Part shown: positions 18,007-25,695 of the stretch, piece by piece
Layout of the letters: every line of letters begins with the position of its first letter
How positions within the stretch are numbered: the stretch's first letter is position 1
DNA from: Clostridiaceae bacterium
GTDB lineage: Bacteria > Bacillota > Clostridia > DSM-8532
Direction of reading: 5' to 3'
Length of the DNA stretch: 42,722 bases
Assembly (NCBI GenBank): GCA_012516065.1
Contig: JAAYXD010000220.1
Coordinates: 1 to 42,722, forward strand
Program-made: the position numbers and the translations under genes
Notes under the pieces: model-generated
What the model saw: only the letters and a program-made list of their open reading frames with translations
Told to the model about the DNA's origin: nothing
The model's database searches: none

Positions 18007-18936
18007 TCATCTCAGAACATCGGTAAAAACACGAAGCAGGTTTTCCCCGGCTATTTTCCGGATTATCCTGTCGGGATAATTCAGGCGTGCGAGGCCATTA
18101 AAAAGAACATCGAGATCGTGCACACCGCGAATTTGTTCAGGAAGGCTTTCGACACCGTCAAAATCGGCTCCTATCGCCGCAGTGTCTTCACCGGCGACAG
18201 CGCATATATGTTCAATGTGCCGTAATAATCCGCTTACATCATTCTTTTTTGAAGGTCCGACAAATTCGGTATAAAAATTAATGCCTATTACTCCATTTGT
18301 TTTCGCTATTGCAAGTATCTGATCATCGTAAAGGTTACGTCGGTGATCATGAACCGCCCTGGCGTTTGAGTGGGAGGCAATTACCGGCTTCCGGCATTCT
18401 TCAATGCAGTCCCAAAAAGTCTTCTCGTCGGCATGCGACACATCGACAATCATACCGATATCCTGCATCAACCTGACTATTTCACGGCCGAAAGGTGTAA
18501 GCCCTCCGTTAAGTGTTTGCCCGCAGCCATCCCCAAGCTCGTTCGCGTTGTTCCATGTAAGCGTCATAATCCTTATTCCAATATCATAAAGCCTTTGTAA
18601 GTTTTCGGTCTTGCCTTCAAGGCAGTCTCCTCCTTCAACCGCCAACACACCGCATACCTTACGCTCTTCAATTGCTTTTTTAATCTGTCCGGCATCCGTT
18701 GCGAGCACGAAATTCGCAGCCTGGTTTGCAACAGCTTCGGCTTTTTTTGCGTAATATTCGACCCGGGATACGGACGGTTTCATTTTTTCACGGTCCTGGA
18801 AAATGGCAAGGACCTGGATAAAGCCATCATACAATGAAGCTCTTGATATATCCCAGTGAAGGTTATTTTTAACAAGGCTCGTATTTTTTTCGACCACTTC
18901 GGTCAGCGTATCACAGTGTCCATCGGCAATAAACAT
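18007..18936 (-). CDS. Membrane dipeptidase-like zinc peptidase (family M19)
   Basis: 309 residues. Matches the renal/membrane dipeptidase family: the zinc HxD pair in DGHCDTL (residues 7 and 9), the bridging glutamate in VEGGDCLEG, and the His ligands in VDVSHADEKTFWD and VIASHSNARAV, followed by HRRN. These amidohydrolases cleave dipeptides, including those with a D- or dehydro-residue. No signal peptide is seen, so a cytosolic role is likely. GGAGG 6 bases before the ATG supports the start. It is 52 bases downstream of yraN on the same strand. Confidence 0.92.
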   Translation of the reverse strand: MFIADGHCDTLTEVVEKNTSLVKNNLHWDISRASLYDGFIQVLAIFQDREKMKPSVSRVEYYAKKAEAVANQAANFVLATDAGQIKKAIEERKVCGVLAVEGGDCLEGKTENLQRLYDIGIRIMTLTWNNANELGDGCGQTLNGGLTPFGREIVRLMQDIGMIVDVSHADEKTFWDCIEECRKPVIASHSNARAVHDHRRNLYDDQILAIAKTNGVIGINFYTEFVGPSKKNDVSGLLRHIEHICAVAGEDTAAIGADFDGVESLPEQIRGVHDLDVLFNGLARLNYPDRIIRKIAGENLLRVFTDVLR

Positions 18937-18988
18937 AACGGTCCTCCTTTTGTGTTTAAATCCTGTGTGTAATCCGGGGATATATTTA

Positions 18989-19348
18989 TCAGAACGCGTT
19001 TTTTATATGGCTTATGCTTAAAACGTTCCCGTCCTTTGCAAGCATAATTTCAATCACGTCAAACCTTACAGGGCTGTCAACAAGCCCATTATCCTTCAAA
19101 AAGCACATCGCCGCGCGGCGGATAGTTTTTTGTTTCGTATATGTAACTGCCTCGGCGGGCGTACCGTATTTTTTTCCGGTACGCGTTTTGACTTCAATAA
19201 ATGATATCGTTGAGTTATCCGAAACAATAAGATCGATTTCCCCAAGCCGTCCGGCCCTGTAATTTTTCCCAAGAATCCTGCAGTTGTTCTTCTTCAGGTA
19301 ATCGGCGGCAAGTTTTTCGCCAAGTTCTCCCATCCTCTTCCGTTCCAT
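18989..19348 (-). CDS. YraN family (UPF0102) endonuclease-like protein
   Basis: 119 residues. Family pattern: GEKLAADYLKK, ILGKNYR, GEIDLIV and FIEVKTR. The GEID...EVK arrangement is the restriction-like PD-(D/E)xK nuclease core, here with Asp and the Glu-x-Lys pair intact. The biological role is unresolved; relatives are linked to DNA recombination or uptake. It follows rnhB and the flagellar-like genes, the usual clostridial neighbourhood. Confidence 0.92.
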   Translation of the reverse strand: MERKRMGELGEKLAADYLKKNNCRILGKNYRAGRLGEIDLIVSDNSTISFIEVKTRTGKKYGTPAEAVTYTKQKTIRRAAMCFLKDNGLVDSPVRFDVIEIMLAKDGNVLSISHIKNAF

Positions 19349-19385
19349 ATATATAAACCTTTCAGCCGAAATCTACATTTGTCTG

Positions 19386-19673
19386 CTACCTCAGTCTGCC
19401 GAATTTTCTTCCCGCCGACTCATCGACACGGCTTATGAAAGCCAGCACTTCCGCGACTACCTCGTATAGTTCCGCGGGTATTTCGGAACCTACCTTCAAA
19501 CTGACAAGAGTGTCAGCCAGGTGTTCGTCCTCGTAAACAGGTATCTTTTTCTCTTTTGCTTTTTCCAATATTTTTTCAGCGATTAAGCCCTTCCCGGACG
19601 CTATTATCTTCGGAGCGGCATCATTTCCCGGGCTGTATGAAAGGGCGGCTGCCTTTTTTATCTCCTTTTTCAT
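19386..19673 (-). CDS. FlhB-like cytoplasmic-domain protein (FhlB family)
   Basis: 95 residues corresponding only to the C-terminal cytoplasmic part of the flagellar export switch FlhB: AAALSYSPGNDAAPKIIASGKG, then the conserved IPVYEDEHLADTL and EIPAELYEVVAEVLAF. The four FlhB membrane helices and the self-cleaving NPTH motif are missing, so it cannot be an export gate. It follows the FliK-like gene with almost no spacing; FlhB and FliK physically interact in the flagellar system, so the pair probably retains that interaction for an unknown purpose. A TTG at 19682 is an alternative start. Confidence 0.85.
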   Translation of the reverse strand: MKKEIKKAAALSYSPGNDAAPKIIASGKGLIAEKILEKAKEKKIPVYEDEHLADTLVSLKVGSEIPAELYEVVAEVLAFISRVDESAGRKFGRLR

Positions 19674-19678
19674 ATGAA

Positions 19679-21280
19679 TCAAACCCTGTAATCAATTTTC
19701 CTGTTATCAGTTATAATTTCCGAAGCTTTTTTAACGGCATTCAGAATATTCACGCCGTCGTCCCTCAGAACCTGTTTTATTTCGTACAAATTATATCCCT
19801 TAGCCTTCAGTCCTTCATATAAGGTCTTATGTTGTTCGGTTAATATATCAAAATACTTCTCATCGTCAACGGTTATCCTGATTAAAACATTTCTGCTGAG
19901 CACATGGATAAACGCATAAATAACTACTAGATGCTGCGTCGTAAGGGAAAGAAACAGCGAAAAATCATCGGGCTTTATTTTTCCGCGCTTTCCCTTCCGT
20001 TTCATTACATATAATTCGCCCAACGCCGTATTTTCGCGTAAAGCAACAGGTATTTGCACAAAAACATGATATGACCGAATGTCCTGAAAGAACCTGACCG
20101 CCGTTTCAACCTCGCGGAGAGACGGCATTACCCTCTCACTGTCCGGCCTGTCCGCGGCAGTAAACACCTTTTTTAATACCGTGATCTTTTTTTCGATTTC
20201 ATCGATCCATTTATCGATTTCCGGCATAAGCCGTTCTTCTTTGTTTTCCTGCATTTTTTTGGGAAGAAGCGACATGAACCTGGCCGCAATGTGTTCCATT
20301 TCCGCTTTCGCCCGCGGATATACGGTTTCATTTCGGGTTCCGTCAGCAGCTGTTTCATTCCGTATTTCGTTAAAAACTTTTTTAATAATCCCGGAAACCT
20401 CTTCCCTGGAAGACTCAGGGAGCGAATCAAAAACGGGAACAAGCCGTGACGCGTTGTTCATTATTATCCCATCTGTCATACCGTCGTCAGTTCCATTTTG
20501 AACGGCACCCGGATCCGCTGTGTCCTCTGCAAGAATAAGTTCAAAAATGGTATTTTTTACAGCCTCTGCGGATATAATCCGGCCGTTCGGCAAATCGCGC
20601 CGGATAATGTTATTAATTTCGTTAACGGCAGCACTTACATCCTTTTGCCGTATTGATTCATATAATAAAACCGTCTGTGTCAAGCGGTTAAGTGTCTCCT
20701 CACCGGATTGGCTGATTTGTTCCGCAAGATTTTGCCACTTGTCTTCAAAATTAAACGTTTTTGCAGCAAACCCATCAAGCAGCGGAAAATATTCTTCCCT
20801 GCTTTCCATGCCGTTCAGCGCTAAAAACACCGCTTGTCCCGCATCAGGTACGTGTTTTTCACTGATAAGCACTGAAGCGTTTTCGATAAGGCCGGCTTCC
20901 GGCTCGGCTCCCATATCAAGAACCGCTTTTACGATATCGACGTTTTGCTTGTTTACGGGCATATTCAAATTTTTAAGTATTACCGCGGGATCACGCGAAT
21001 AAGTTTCAGACCCGGCCGCACGATTATGTTCAAGCTCTTTTACGTATACCTGTCCCTGTTTTACGCCTGTTACCTCCAGTTTAAGAACATCGCCCTTATT
21101 GTATTCTGCATCCGTTTGTACGCTTGCCTTTATATTTCCGCCGTCAGCAAGCTGCAGCAGCAAAAGGCCGCTCTCAACCGCAATAACGCGCGCGGTTATT
21201 CTATCGCCGACCGAAATGTTATTCGCATACAGTGACAGGAGCTTAAGAAGCTCGTTTGAGGCAGCTTCCGAAATTCTCAT
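19679..21280 (-). CDS. FliK-like protein (flagellar hook-length control C-terminal domain-like)
   Basis: 533 residues, no membrane segment. The N-terminal part has a small beta-rich domain (GDRITARVIAVESGLLLLQL), the middle is acidic and helical, and the last 150 residues (about 385-533) resemble the FliK C-terminal domain (YHVFVQIPVALRENTALGELYVMKRKG, then alternating strand and helix). Its start overlaps the rnhB stop as ATGA, indicating coupled translation. No flagellar structural genes are near. The assignment is by pattern and context only; it would otherwise be called hypothetical. Confidence 0.7.
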   Translation of the reverse strand: MRISEAASNELLKLLSLYANNISVGDRITARVIAVESGLLLLQLADGGNIKASVQTDAEYNKGDVLKLEVTGVKQGQVYVKELEHNRAAGSETYSRDPAVILKNLNMPVNKQNVDIVKAVLDMGAEPEAGLIENASVLISEKHVPDAGQAVFLALNGMESREEYFPLLDGFAAKTFNFEDKWQNLAEQISQSGEETLNRLTQTVLLYESIRQKDVSAAVNEINNIIRRDLPNGRIISAEAVKNTIFELILAEDTADPGAVQNGTDDGMTDGIIMNNASRLVPVFDSLPESSREEVSGIIKKVFNEIRNETAADGTRNETVYPRAKAEMEHIAARFMSLLPKKMQENKEERLMPEIDKWIDEIEKKITVLKKVFTAADRPDSERVMPSLREVETAVRFFQDIRSYHVFVQIPVALRENTALGELYVMKRKGKRGKIKPDDFSLFLSLTTQHLVVIYAFIHVLSRNVLIRITVDDEKYFDILTEQHKTLYEGLKAKGYNLYEIKQVLRDDGVNILNAVKKASEIITDNRKIDYRV

Positions 21281-22062
21281 AACGCACCGTCCGTCAATTT
21301 ACCGGTAAAACTCTTTCTATGTATAGGGCAAAGGCCGTATTTCTTTATCGCATCAATATGCACCCGGGTCCCATAGCCTTTATGCCGGTTGAAACCATAC
21401 TGCGGGTATTTTTCATGTGCCTGAACCATCCACCTGTCCCTTGTAACCTTTGCGATAATAGACGCGGCAGCGACCGAAACACTGAGGCTGTCGGCCCTGC
21501 AGACTGAAAGCTGTTCAATCGGTAGCGGCAGCCTGACGGCATCAATTATAAGATAGTCAGGTTTGACGGGCAGGTTCGAAACCGCAATCACCATCGCCTT
21601 TTTTGTCGCGTTAAGAATGTTTATCCTGTCAATCTCGTCATGCTGTACCATTCCAATCCCATATGCAACCGCTTTTTCGACAATAATATCAAAAAGCTTT
21701 TCCCTCACCGGCGCAGTAAGTTTCTTCGAGTCGTCAATCCCGTCAATTGTTATGTTCTCCGGTAGAATCACACATGCCGCCACAACGGGTCCCGCAAGCG
21801 GGCCCCTGCCCGCTTCGTCAATTCCGGCGATGTTGATAAAGCCGCTGCTGCGCGCCATGATTTCATAACGCGACATTTCTTTAAGCCTTTTTCTTTCATC
21901 GTTGATTTTTTTAAGCTTTCTTAAATATATATCGGCAAGTTTCTCAACGGGCATGCCGTATTCATGTTTCAAACGATTAAGCCATTCAACGGCCTGTTCA
22001 ACCGGCATTTCCCGGGCCCTCCTTGTAATTTCGGCCATCGTAAGCATATTATCCAATGTCAT
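21277..22062 (-). CDS. rnhB: Ribonuclease HII
   Basis: 261 residues. Cleaves RNA in RNA-DNA hybrids and single ribonucleotides in DNA. The catalytic signature IDEAGRGPLAG is at about 81-91 (Asp82, Glu83), followed by DDSKKL, LNATKKAM, the YLIIDAV aspartate, and VSVAAASIIAKVTRDR. The first 70 residues are a charged helical extension before the catalytic core. Start is uncertain: ATG 22062 overlaps the rbgA end, and ATG 22047 begins one base after the rbgA stop; both imply coupling. Confidence 0.96.
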   Translation of the reverse strand: MTLDNMLTMAEITRRAREMPVEQAVEWLNRLKHEYGMPVEKLADIYLRKLKKINDERKRLKEMSRYEIMARSSGFINIAGIDEAGRGPLAGPVVAACVILPENITIDGIDDSKKLTAPVREKLFDIIVEKAVAYGIGMVQHDEIDRINILNATKKAMVIAVSNLPVKPDYLIIDAVRLPLPIEQLSVCRADSLSVSVAAASIIAKVTRDRWMVQAHEKYPQYGFNRHKGYGTRVHIDAIKKYGLCPIHRKSFTGKLTDGAL

Positions 22063-22915
22063 CCCTCTTTTCCGGCAGTTCCAGCGTAAACCTGCCGATT
22101 TTCGCTGACCTGAATTCATCAAGCACTATGTTCGAAATGCGGAAATAGTCGACTTCGCCGCCCGCAGCGAGGCAGCCCCTTTTCTTTCCCGCTTCTTCCA
22201 GAATGGACGCTCCTGATCTGCCTTCAATCTCATCAAGTTTATATCTCTTTTTCAACTTGTCCGGGTACAGAACGGAAAGTTCTTCGACAAGTTTCTGCGC
22301 CAAAGCGACAACATCAATAATCTCGTCCTTTATAGCGCCTGTGAAAGCAAGATGAATTCCGGTCAATTCATCGTCAAACTTAGGCCATAAAATACCGGGG
22401 GTGTCCATGAGCTGTATTTCCGGGTTTATTCTCACCCACTGCTTGTTCCGGGTCACTCCTGGCCTGTTCCCGGTAACCGCGACGGCCCTGCCCGATATTT
22501 TGTTTATAAAAGCCGACTTACCTACATTCGGAACACCGACAACCATAGTTCTTACAGGTCGCCTTATCCTTCCCTTGCTTTCCGCAGCTTCGATCTTCGG
22601 TTTCATAACAGCCATTATTTTCAGCTTAAGCTCTTTTATCCCTTCCCCCGTGATTGAATTTACATTTACGGCGTCAATCCCGTTTAACTCCGACCACTCT
22701 TTCCAAATGCGGTTTTTATCGGGATCGGCGAGATCGCTCTTGTTGAACACAACGATCCTGGGTTTTCCGGCCGTTATCTCACCGATGTCAGGGTTACGGC
22801 TGCTTATCGGGATCCGTGCATCGAGAAGCTCTATAACGATATCCACCATTTTTATATTTTCCATTATCATACGCTTTGTTTTAGCCATATGACCCGGAAA
22901 CCATTGAATATTCAT
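22049..22915 (-). CDS. rbgA: Ribosome biogenesis GTPase RbgA (YlqF)
   Basis: 288 residues. A circularly permuted GTPase needed for late 50S assembly in Firmicutes. The N-terminal family signature IQWFPGHMAK follows the start; G4 NKSDLAD precedes G1 GVPNVGKSAFIN and G3 DTPGILWP, which shows the permuted order. The ATG at 22915 has GGAGATG upstream; the longer open frame to 22978 adds 21 non-conserved residues. It is next to rplS, but two hairpins separate the two genes. Confidence 0.96.
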   Translation of the reverse strand: MNIQWFPGHMAKTKRMIMENIKMVDIVIELLDARIPISSRNPDIGEITAGKPRIVVFNKSDLADPDKNRIWKEWSELNGIDAVNVNSITGEGIKELKLKIMAVMKPKIEAAESKGRIRRPVRTMVVGVPNVGKSAFINKISGRAVAVTGNRPGVTRNKQWVRINPEIQLMDTPGILWPKFDDELTGIHLAFTGAIKDEIIDVVALAQKLVEELSVLYPDKLKKRYKLDEIEGRSGASILEEAGKKRGCLAAGGEVDYFRISNIVLDEFRSAKIGRFTLELPEKRDDIG

Positions 22916-23033
22916 CGAATCATCTCCAGAGAATCCATAAACTGCCCGATTTAAACTTCCGCAGGCACACCTTTCCAACCGATATTCGCGACGCGCGGCA
23001 AATGCGAAATATCCCGAACCCGCGTTGTAAAAA

Positions 23034-23056
23034 TTCAGCCGGCGCGGCCGGCTGAA
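23034..23056 (-). terminator. Intrinsic terminator downstream of rplS (second of two hairpins)
   Basis: TTCAGCCGGC (23034-23043) and GCCGGCTGAA (23047-23056) form a perfect 10-bp, GC-rich stem with a 3-base loop. On the minus strand five T's follow, a classic intrinsic terminator. Confidence 0.85.
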
Positions 23057-23066
23057 TGAAAATCAA

Positions 23067-23091
23067 GAAAGAGGACGTATCGTCCTCTTTC
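23067..23091 (-). terminator. First hairpin downstream of rplS
   Basis: GAAAGAGGACG (23067-23077) and CGTCCTCTTTC (23081-23091) form a perfect 11-bp stem with a 3-base loop, starting 10 bases after the rplS stop. The following minus-strand sequence is T-rich but interrupted (TTGATTTTCATT). It may terminate partially or protect the rplS 3' end; the stronger terminator lies 10 bases further. Confidence 0.65.
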
Positions 23092-23101
23092 TCCCGGTGA
23101 A

Positions 23102-23455
23102 TTATTTCTTTGCATTGATGTCTTCCTTGATTTTGGCTCTTTTGCCCACCCTGTCCCGAAGGTAATAGAGTTTGGCTCTCCTGACTTTTCCTCGCCTGAT
23201 AATTTCAATGTTTTCGACTTTAGGAGAGTGGATGGGAAAAACCCTTTCAACACCAATTCCGAAAGACAACCTTCTCACGACAATCGCACGGCGGATTCCC
23301 CTGCCATGCATGCCTATAATATAGCCTTCAAAAACCTGAAGCCTTTCGCGGGTACCTTCCTTAACCTTTACGGACACTCTTACAAAGTCCCCGACTTTTA
23401 AATCCGGAAGGTTTTCTTTCATGCTTTCTTTTTCAATTTCGCGAATAATATCCAT
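23102..23455 (-). CDS. rplS: 50S ribosomal protein bL19
   Basis: 117 residues, normal length. Typical bL19 sequence: [45 protein letters not shown] and a basic C-terminus ([18 protein letters not shown]). bL19 sits at the 30S-50S interface. ATG 23455 is chosen for GGAGG 8 bases upstream and the family N-terminus (MDIIREIE); the frame is open to 23494. It has its own promoter with about 100 bases of leader and is followed by two hairpins, so it appears to be a separate transcription unit. Confidence 0.97.
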   Translation of the reverse strand: MDIIREIEKESMKENLPDLKVGDFVRVSVKVKEGTRERLQVFEGYIIGMHGRGIRRAIVVRRLSFGIGVERVFPIHSPKVENIEIIRRGKVRRAKLYYLRDRVGKRAKIKEDINAKK

Positions 23456-23565
23456 GTTCTCTTCCTCCATACCATAGACGTTCATGCCCTGCATTGCAAA
23501 TAAACAAAATAATTATTATTAATATAAAGCGATGGGCAGCGGACCGTCCGTATTCACGCTGTAAC

Positions 23566-23594
23566 ATTATAGCACAGGAATCTGCGCGTGTAAA
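23566..23594 (-). promoter_or_regulatory. Sigma-A promoter of rplS
   Basis: Minus strand: -35 TTTACA (23589-23594), 17-base spacer, -10 TATAAT (23566-23571). Expected start near 23559, giving about 100 bases of untranslated leader. The leader contains a short GC-rich hairpin (CGGAC-G-GTCCG) and then AT-rich sequence. Ribosomal protein L19 leaders are known in Firmicutes; whether this is one cannot be decided by eye. Confidence 0.85.
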
Positions 23595-23609
23595 GAAATG
23601 TTACTGTTA

Positions 23610-24746
23610 TTAATTAATTCTCACCTCGGCATTGAGCGGAACAACCTGTATCCACGTTTGCCCGGGATTGAGTACTATATCGTTTCCATTTTCATCACGG
23701 TATTTTGTCTGAGCCGTGCGGGACGCCTTGCTCCATTTTATCTTCTGCGCTTTTCCATTCGTAATGAAAAATCCTTCACCGCTTCCCACGGTATATACAT
23801 TGTGCCTTCCCTGCTTATCCCCGGGAATGGGTTCGTTTCTTACAAACATAATAATAATATTTTTCACCCGGATGATTTCATTCGTATTTCTGTCTATCTG
23901 ATATTCACCCTGCCGGGTCCTTTTATAATTTTTCGCGTCAGGATCATAATAATAACCGCAAGTACTGTTTTTGTGATACTTTATGAATACTTCCCCGGCG
24001 GTCATCTGACCCGGAAGATCGGTGTCCTTCTCATGGTATGAAAAAGGAAAAGTCACATCGGTTTCGAGACTGTATCCCACTCTTTCTATATACCGGTTTA
24101 ATCTATCCGGTTTCGTATACGAATCGTGATAATTACTCTTGTCCGTTGTTAAATCCCAGTAAACAGTGCTCGCGTCCGATACGCCGTCGATATTGTCTAT
24201 TTCATATTTTTCAAGATCCCTGTACGCATAGTCGCTCCATCCTATATGGGCATATATCGCGTCATATTCCATTAAATAATCAAGAAAATAATGCCTTGAA
24301 CTTCTCACCGGGCCAATCAAATCAGGCAGATTATCCCAGAATATGGCCATATAACGCGTATCTCCATACTCAACAATCATTTCATAGACAATCTGTGCAA
24401 TCCCGATCCCCCCCTGGGGCAGTACCTTGTCGGTTTCATTGTCAATCATAACCGCAATAGGTCTTACACCCTGCTTCGGAAATATAAATTCTTTTTCGGG
24501 TTTAGCCGGTTCCGGCGTTGGAGTAATTTCAGCAACCGTTCCGCTGTCATCCGTTTCGGATTCATCGTTTTGTTCCGGCGCGGGAGTAAGCTCCGTTTCC
24601 AGTCCGGCGGACTGCTGATTGTCGCGCGGGGCTTTGAAAGCTCCTATCAAAATGACGGTGATAACGGTACTAAGGCAAAACAGCGCAACAAACAAAAGTA
24701 TTTTACCCCTTTTGTTCAGCTTAATATTTATCTTTATTTTTTTCAT
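23610..24746 (-). CDS. DUF3048 (YerB-like) exported protein
   Basis: 378 residues. A basic N-terminus and one hydrophobic segment (about 14-36, GKILLFVALFCLSTVITVILIGAF) act as signal anchor; a low-complexity acidic/Pro-Thr linker (40-85) follows. The rest is the DUF3048 domain: PIAVMIDNETDKVLPQGGIGIAQIVYEM, the strongly conserved IGPVRSSRHYFLDYL, then YAHIGWSDYA. It therefore lies outside the membrane, attached by its N-terminus. No lipobox cysteine is at the cleavage region, unlike lipoprotein YerB. Function is unknown. GGGGG 6 bases before the ATG; own promoter at 24795-24822. Confidence 0.88.
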   Translation of the reverse strand: MKKIKINIKLNKRGKILLFVALFCLSTVITVILIGAFKAPRDNQQSAGLETELTPAPEQNDESETDDSGTVAEITPTPEPAKPEKEFIFPKQGVRPIAVMIDNETDKVLPQGGIGIAQIVYEMIVEYGDTRYMAIFWDNLPDLIGPVRSSRHYFLDYLMEYDAIYAHIGWSDYAYRDLEKYEIDNIDGVSDASTVYWDLTTDKSNYHDSYTKPDRLNRYIERVGYSLETDVTFPFSYHEKDTDLPGQMTAGEVFIKYHKNSTCGYYYDPDAKNYKRTRQGEYQIDRNTNEIIRVKNIIIMFVRNEPIPGDKQGRHNVYTVGSGEGFFITNGKAQKIKWSKASRTAQTKYRDENGNDIVLNPGQTWIQVVPLNAEVRIN

Positions 24747-24794
24747 TTTAACCCCCAGGCAAATGGTATCGGCGTTTAGTCACGCTTAATATCT

Positions 24795-24822
24795 ATTATA
24801 GCGAACAGAACATATATATCAA
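24795..24822 (-). promoter_or_regulatory. Sigma-A promoter of the DUF3048 gene
   Basis: Minus strand: -35 TTGATA (24817-24822), 16-base spacer, -10 TATAAT (24795-24800), about 50 bases upstream of the start codon. Confidence 0.75.
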
Positions 24823-24867
24823 TAATTTATGACGGTTATCCGAAAAAAACGTACTATAACGCTTTGC

Positions 24868-25185
24868 CTATTCAAAGTCAAAATCTTCCGACGCGGCTTT
24901 CTTAAAAGCCTCGAAGACCATATTGAGTTCTTCTTCATCATCTATGCTGATAAGATAATCTTCTTCCCCGTCATTTTCAATTTTCATAATTATTACTTCT
25001 TCGCTGTCTTCGCTGTCCTCGTTATCGTCACAGGATCTCATTACGGCGTACTGTTTGTCCTGCATTTTCAGTGTTGCCAGATACTCAACCAACAAAGTTT
25101 CGCCGTTTTCTCCCGTCAACTCAATGATGTTGTCCTCTTCACCGCAGCTGCGGCAATCTCCGTTTTCATGATCGTGTTCACTCAT
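24868..25185 (-). CDS. DUF1292 family acidic protein (YrzB-like)
   Basis: 105 residues, strongly acidic. Contains the DUF1292 pattern: IIELTGENGETLLVEYLATLKMQDKQYAVM, followed by VIIMKIENDGEEDYLISIDDEEELNMVFEAF. A CxxC pair at residues 11 and 14 is a small extra feature that could bind a metal. The family accompanies ruvX in Firmicutes (alaS-yrzL-ruvX-yrzB order) and its function is not established. A perfect AAGGAGG lies before the ATG. It is 24 bases downstream of ruvX. Confidence 0.92.
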   Translation of the reverse strand: MSEHDHENGDCRSCGEEDNIIELTGENGETLLVEYLATLKMQDKQYAVMRSCDDNEDSEDSEEVIIMKIENDGEEDYLISIDDEEELNMVFEAFKKAASEDFDFE

Positions 25186-25209
25186 ACGAACACCTCCTTA
25201 AAAAAATTT

Positions 25210-25629
25210 TTATGTTCTGTTTGCATCAATATAACTTTGCAGAATAAGCGCTGCCGCCATCTGGTCAATTTTACCTTTGTGTTTTCTGCTGCTTATACCC
25301 ATTTCGGCAAGAATTTGTTTCGACTGCGCCGTTGATAGTCTTTCATCCCACTCAATAACCGCTGTTCCTGGGAAAGCCTGTTTAAGTCTGTTTATAAATT
25401 GCCGTGTCCTTTCCCCTCTTTCACCTATTGTGCCGTTCATATTGACAGGCAGGCCGACAACAATCTTATCACAGTTATAATCCTTCATTAAAGCCTCTAT
25501 TCGTTCAATGGGCTTTTTCCATTCCTTATTCCAGCAGATTGTTTCAACCGCCTGCGCGGTTATTCCGAGCGGATCACTGACGGCTATCCCGATCCGTGCT
25601 TCGCCGAAATCTATTCCCATTATTCTCAT
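25210..25629 (-). CDS. ruvX: Putative pre-16S rRNA nuclease / Holliday junction resolvase-like RuvX (YqgF)
   Basis: 139 residues, family length. RNase H-like fold: GIDFGEARIGIAVSD at the N-terminus (first catalytic Asp), VVGLPVNMNGT, and VIEWDERLSTAQ near the C-terminus. In E. coli YqgF matures the 16S 5' end; the resolvase name is historical. GGAGG before the ATG. It lies 66 bases after gpmI and directly before the DUF1292 gene. Confidence 0.94.
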   Translation of the reverse strand: MRIMGIDFGEARIGIAVSDPLGITAQAVETICWNKEWKKPIERIEALMKDYNCDKIVVGLPVNMNGTIGERGERTRQFINRLKQAFPGTAVIEWDERLSTAQSKQILAEMGISSRKHKGKIDQMAAALILQSYIDANRT

Positions 25630-25695
25630 ATTTCCTCCCGGCTATGCAAAACGCGAAAAATAATATAGAACGGCAAGCCAAGCTAAATTATAAAA

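Noticed and set aside
19386-21280. Start of a flagellar operon
   Set aside because: Only an FlhB fragment and a FliK-like protein are present, with rnhB and yraN on either side and no structural flagellar genes.
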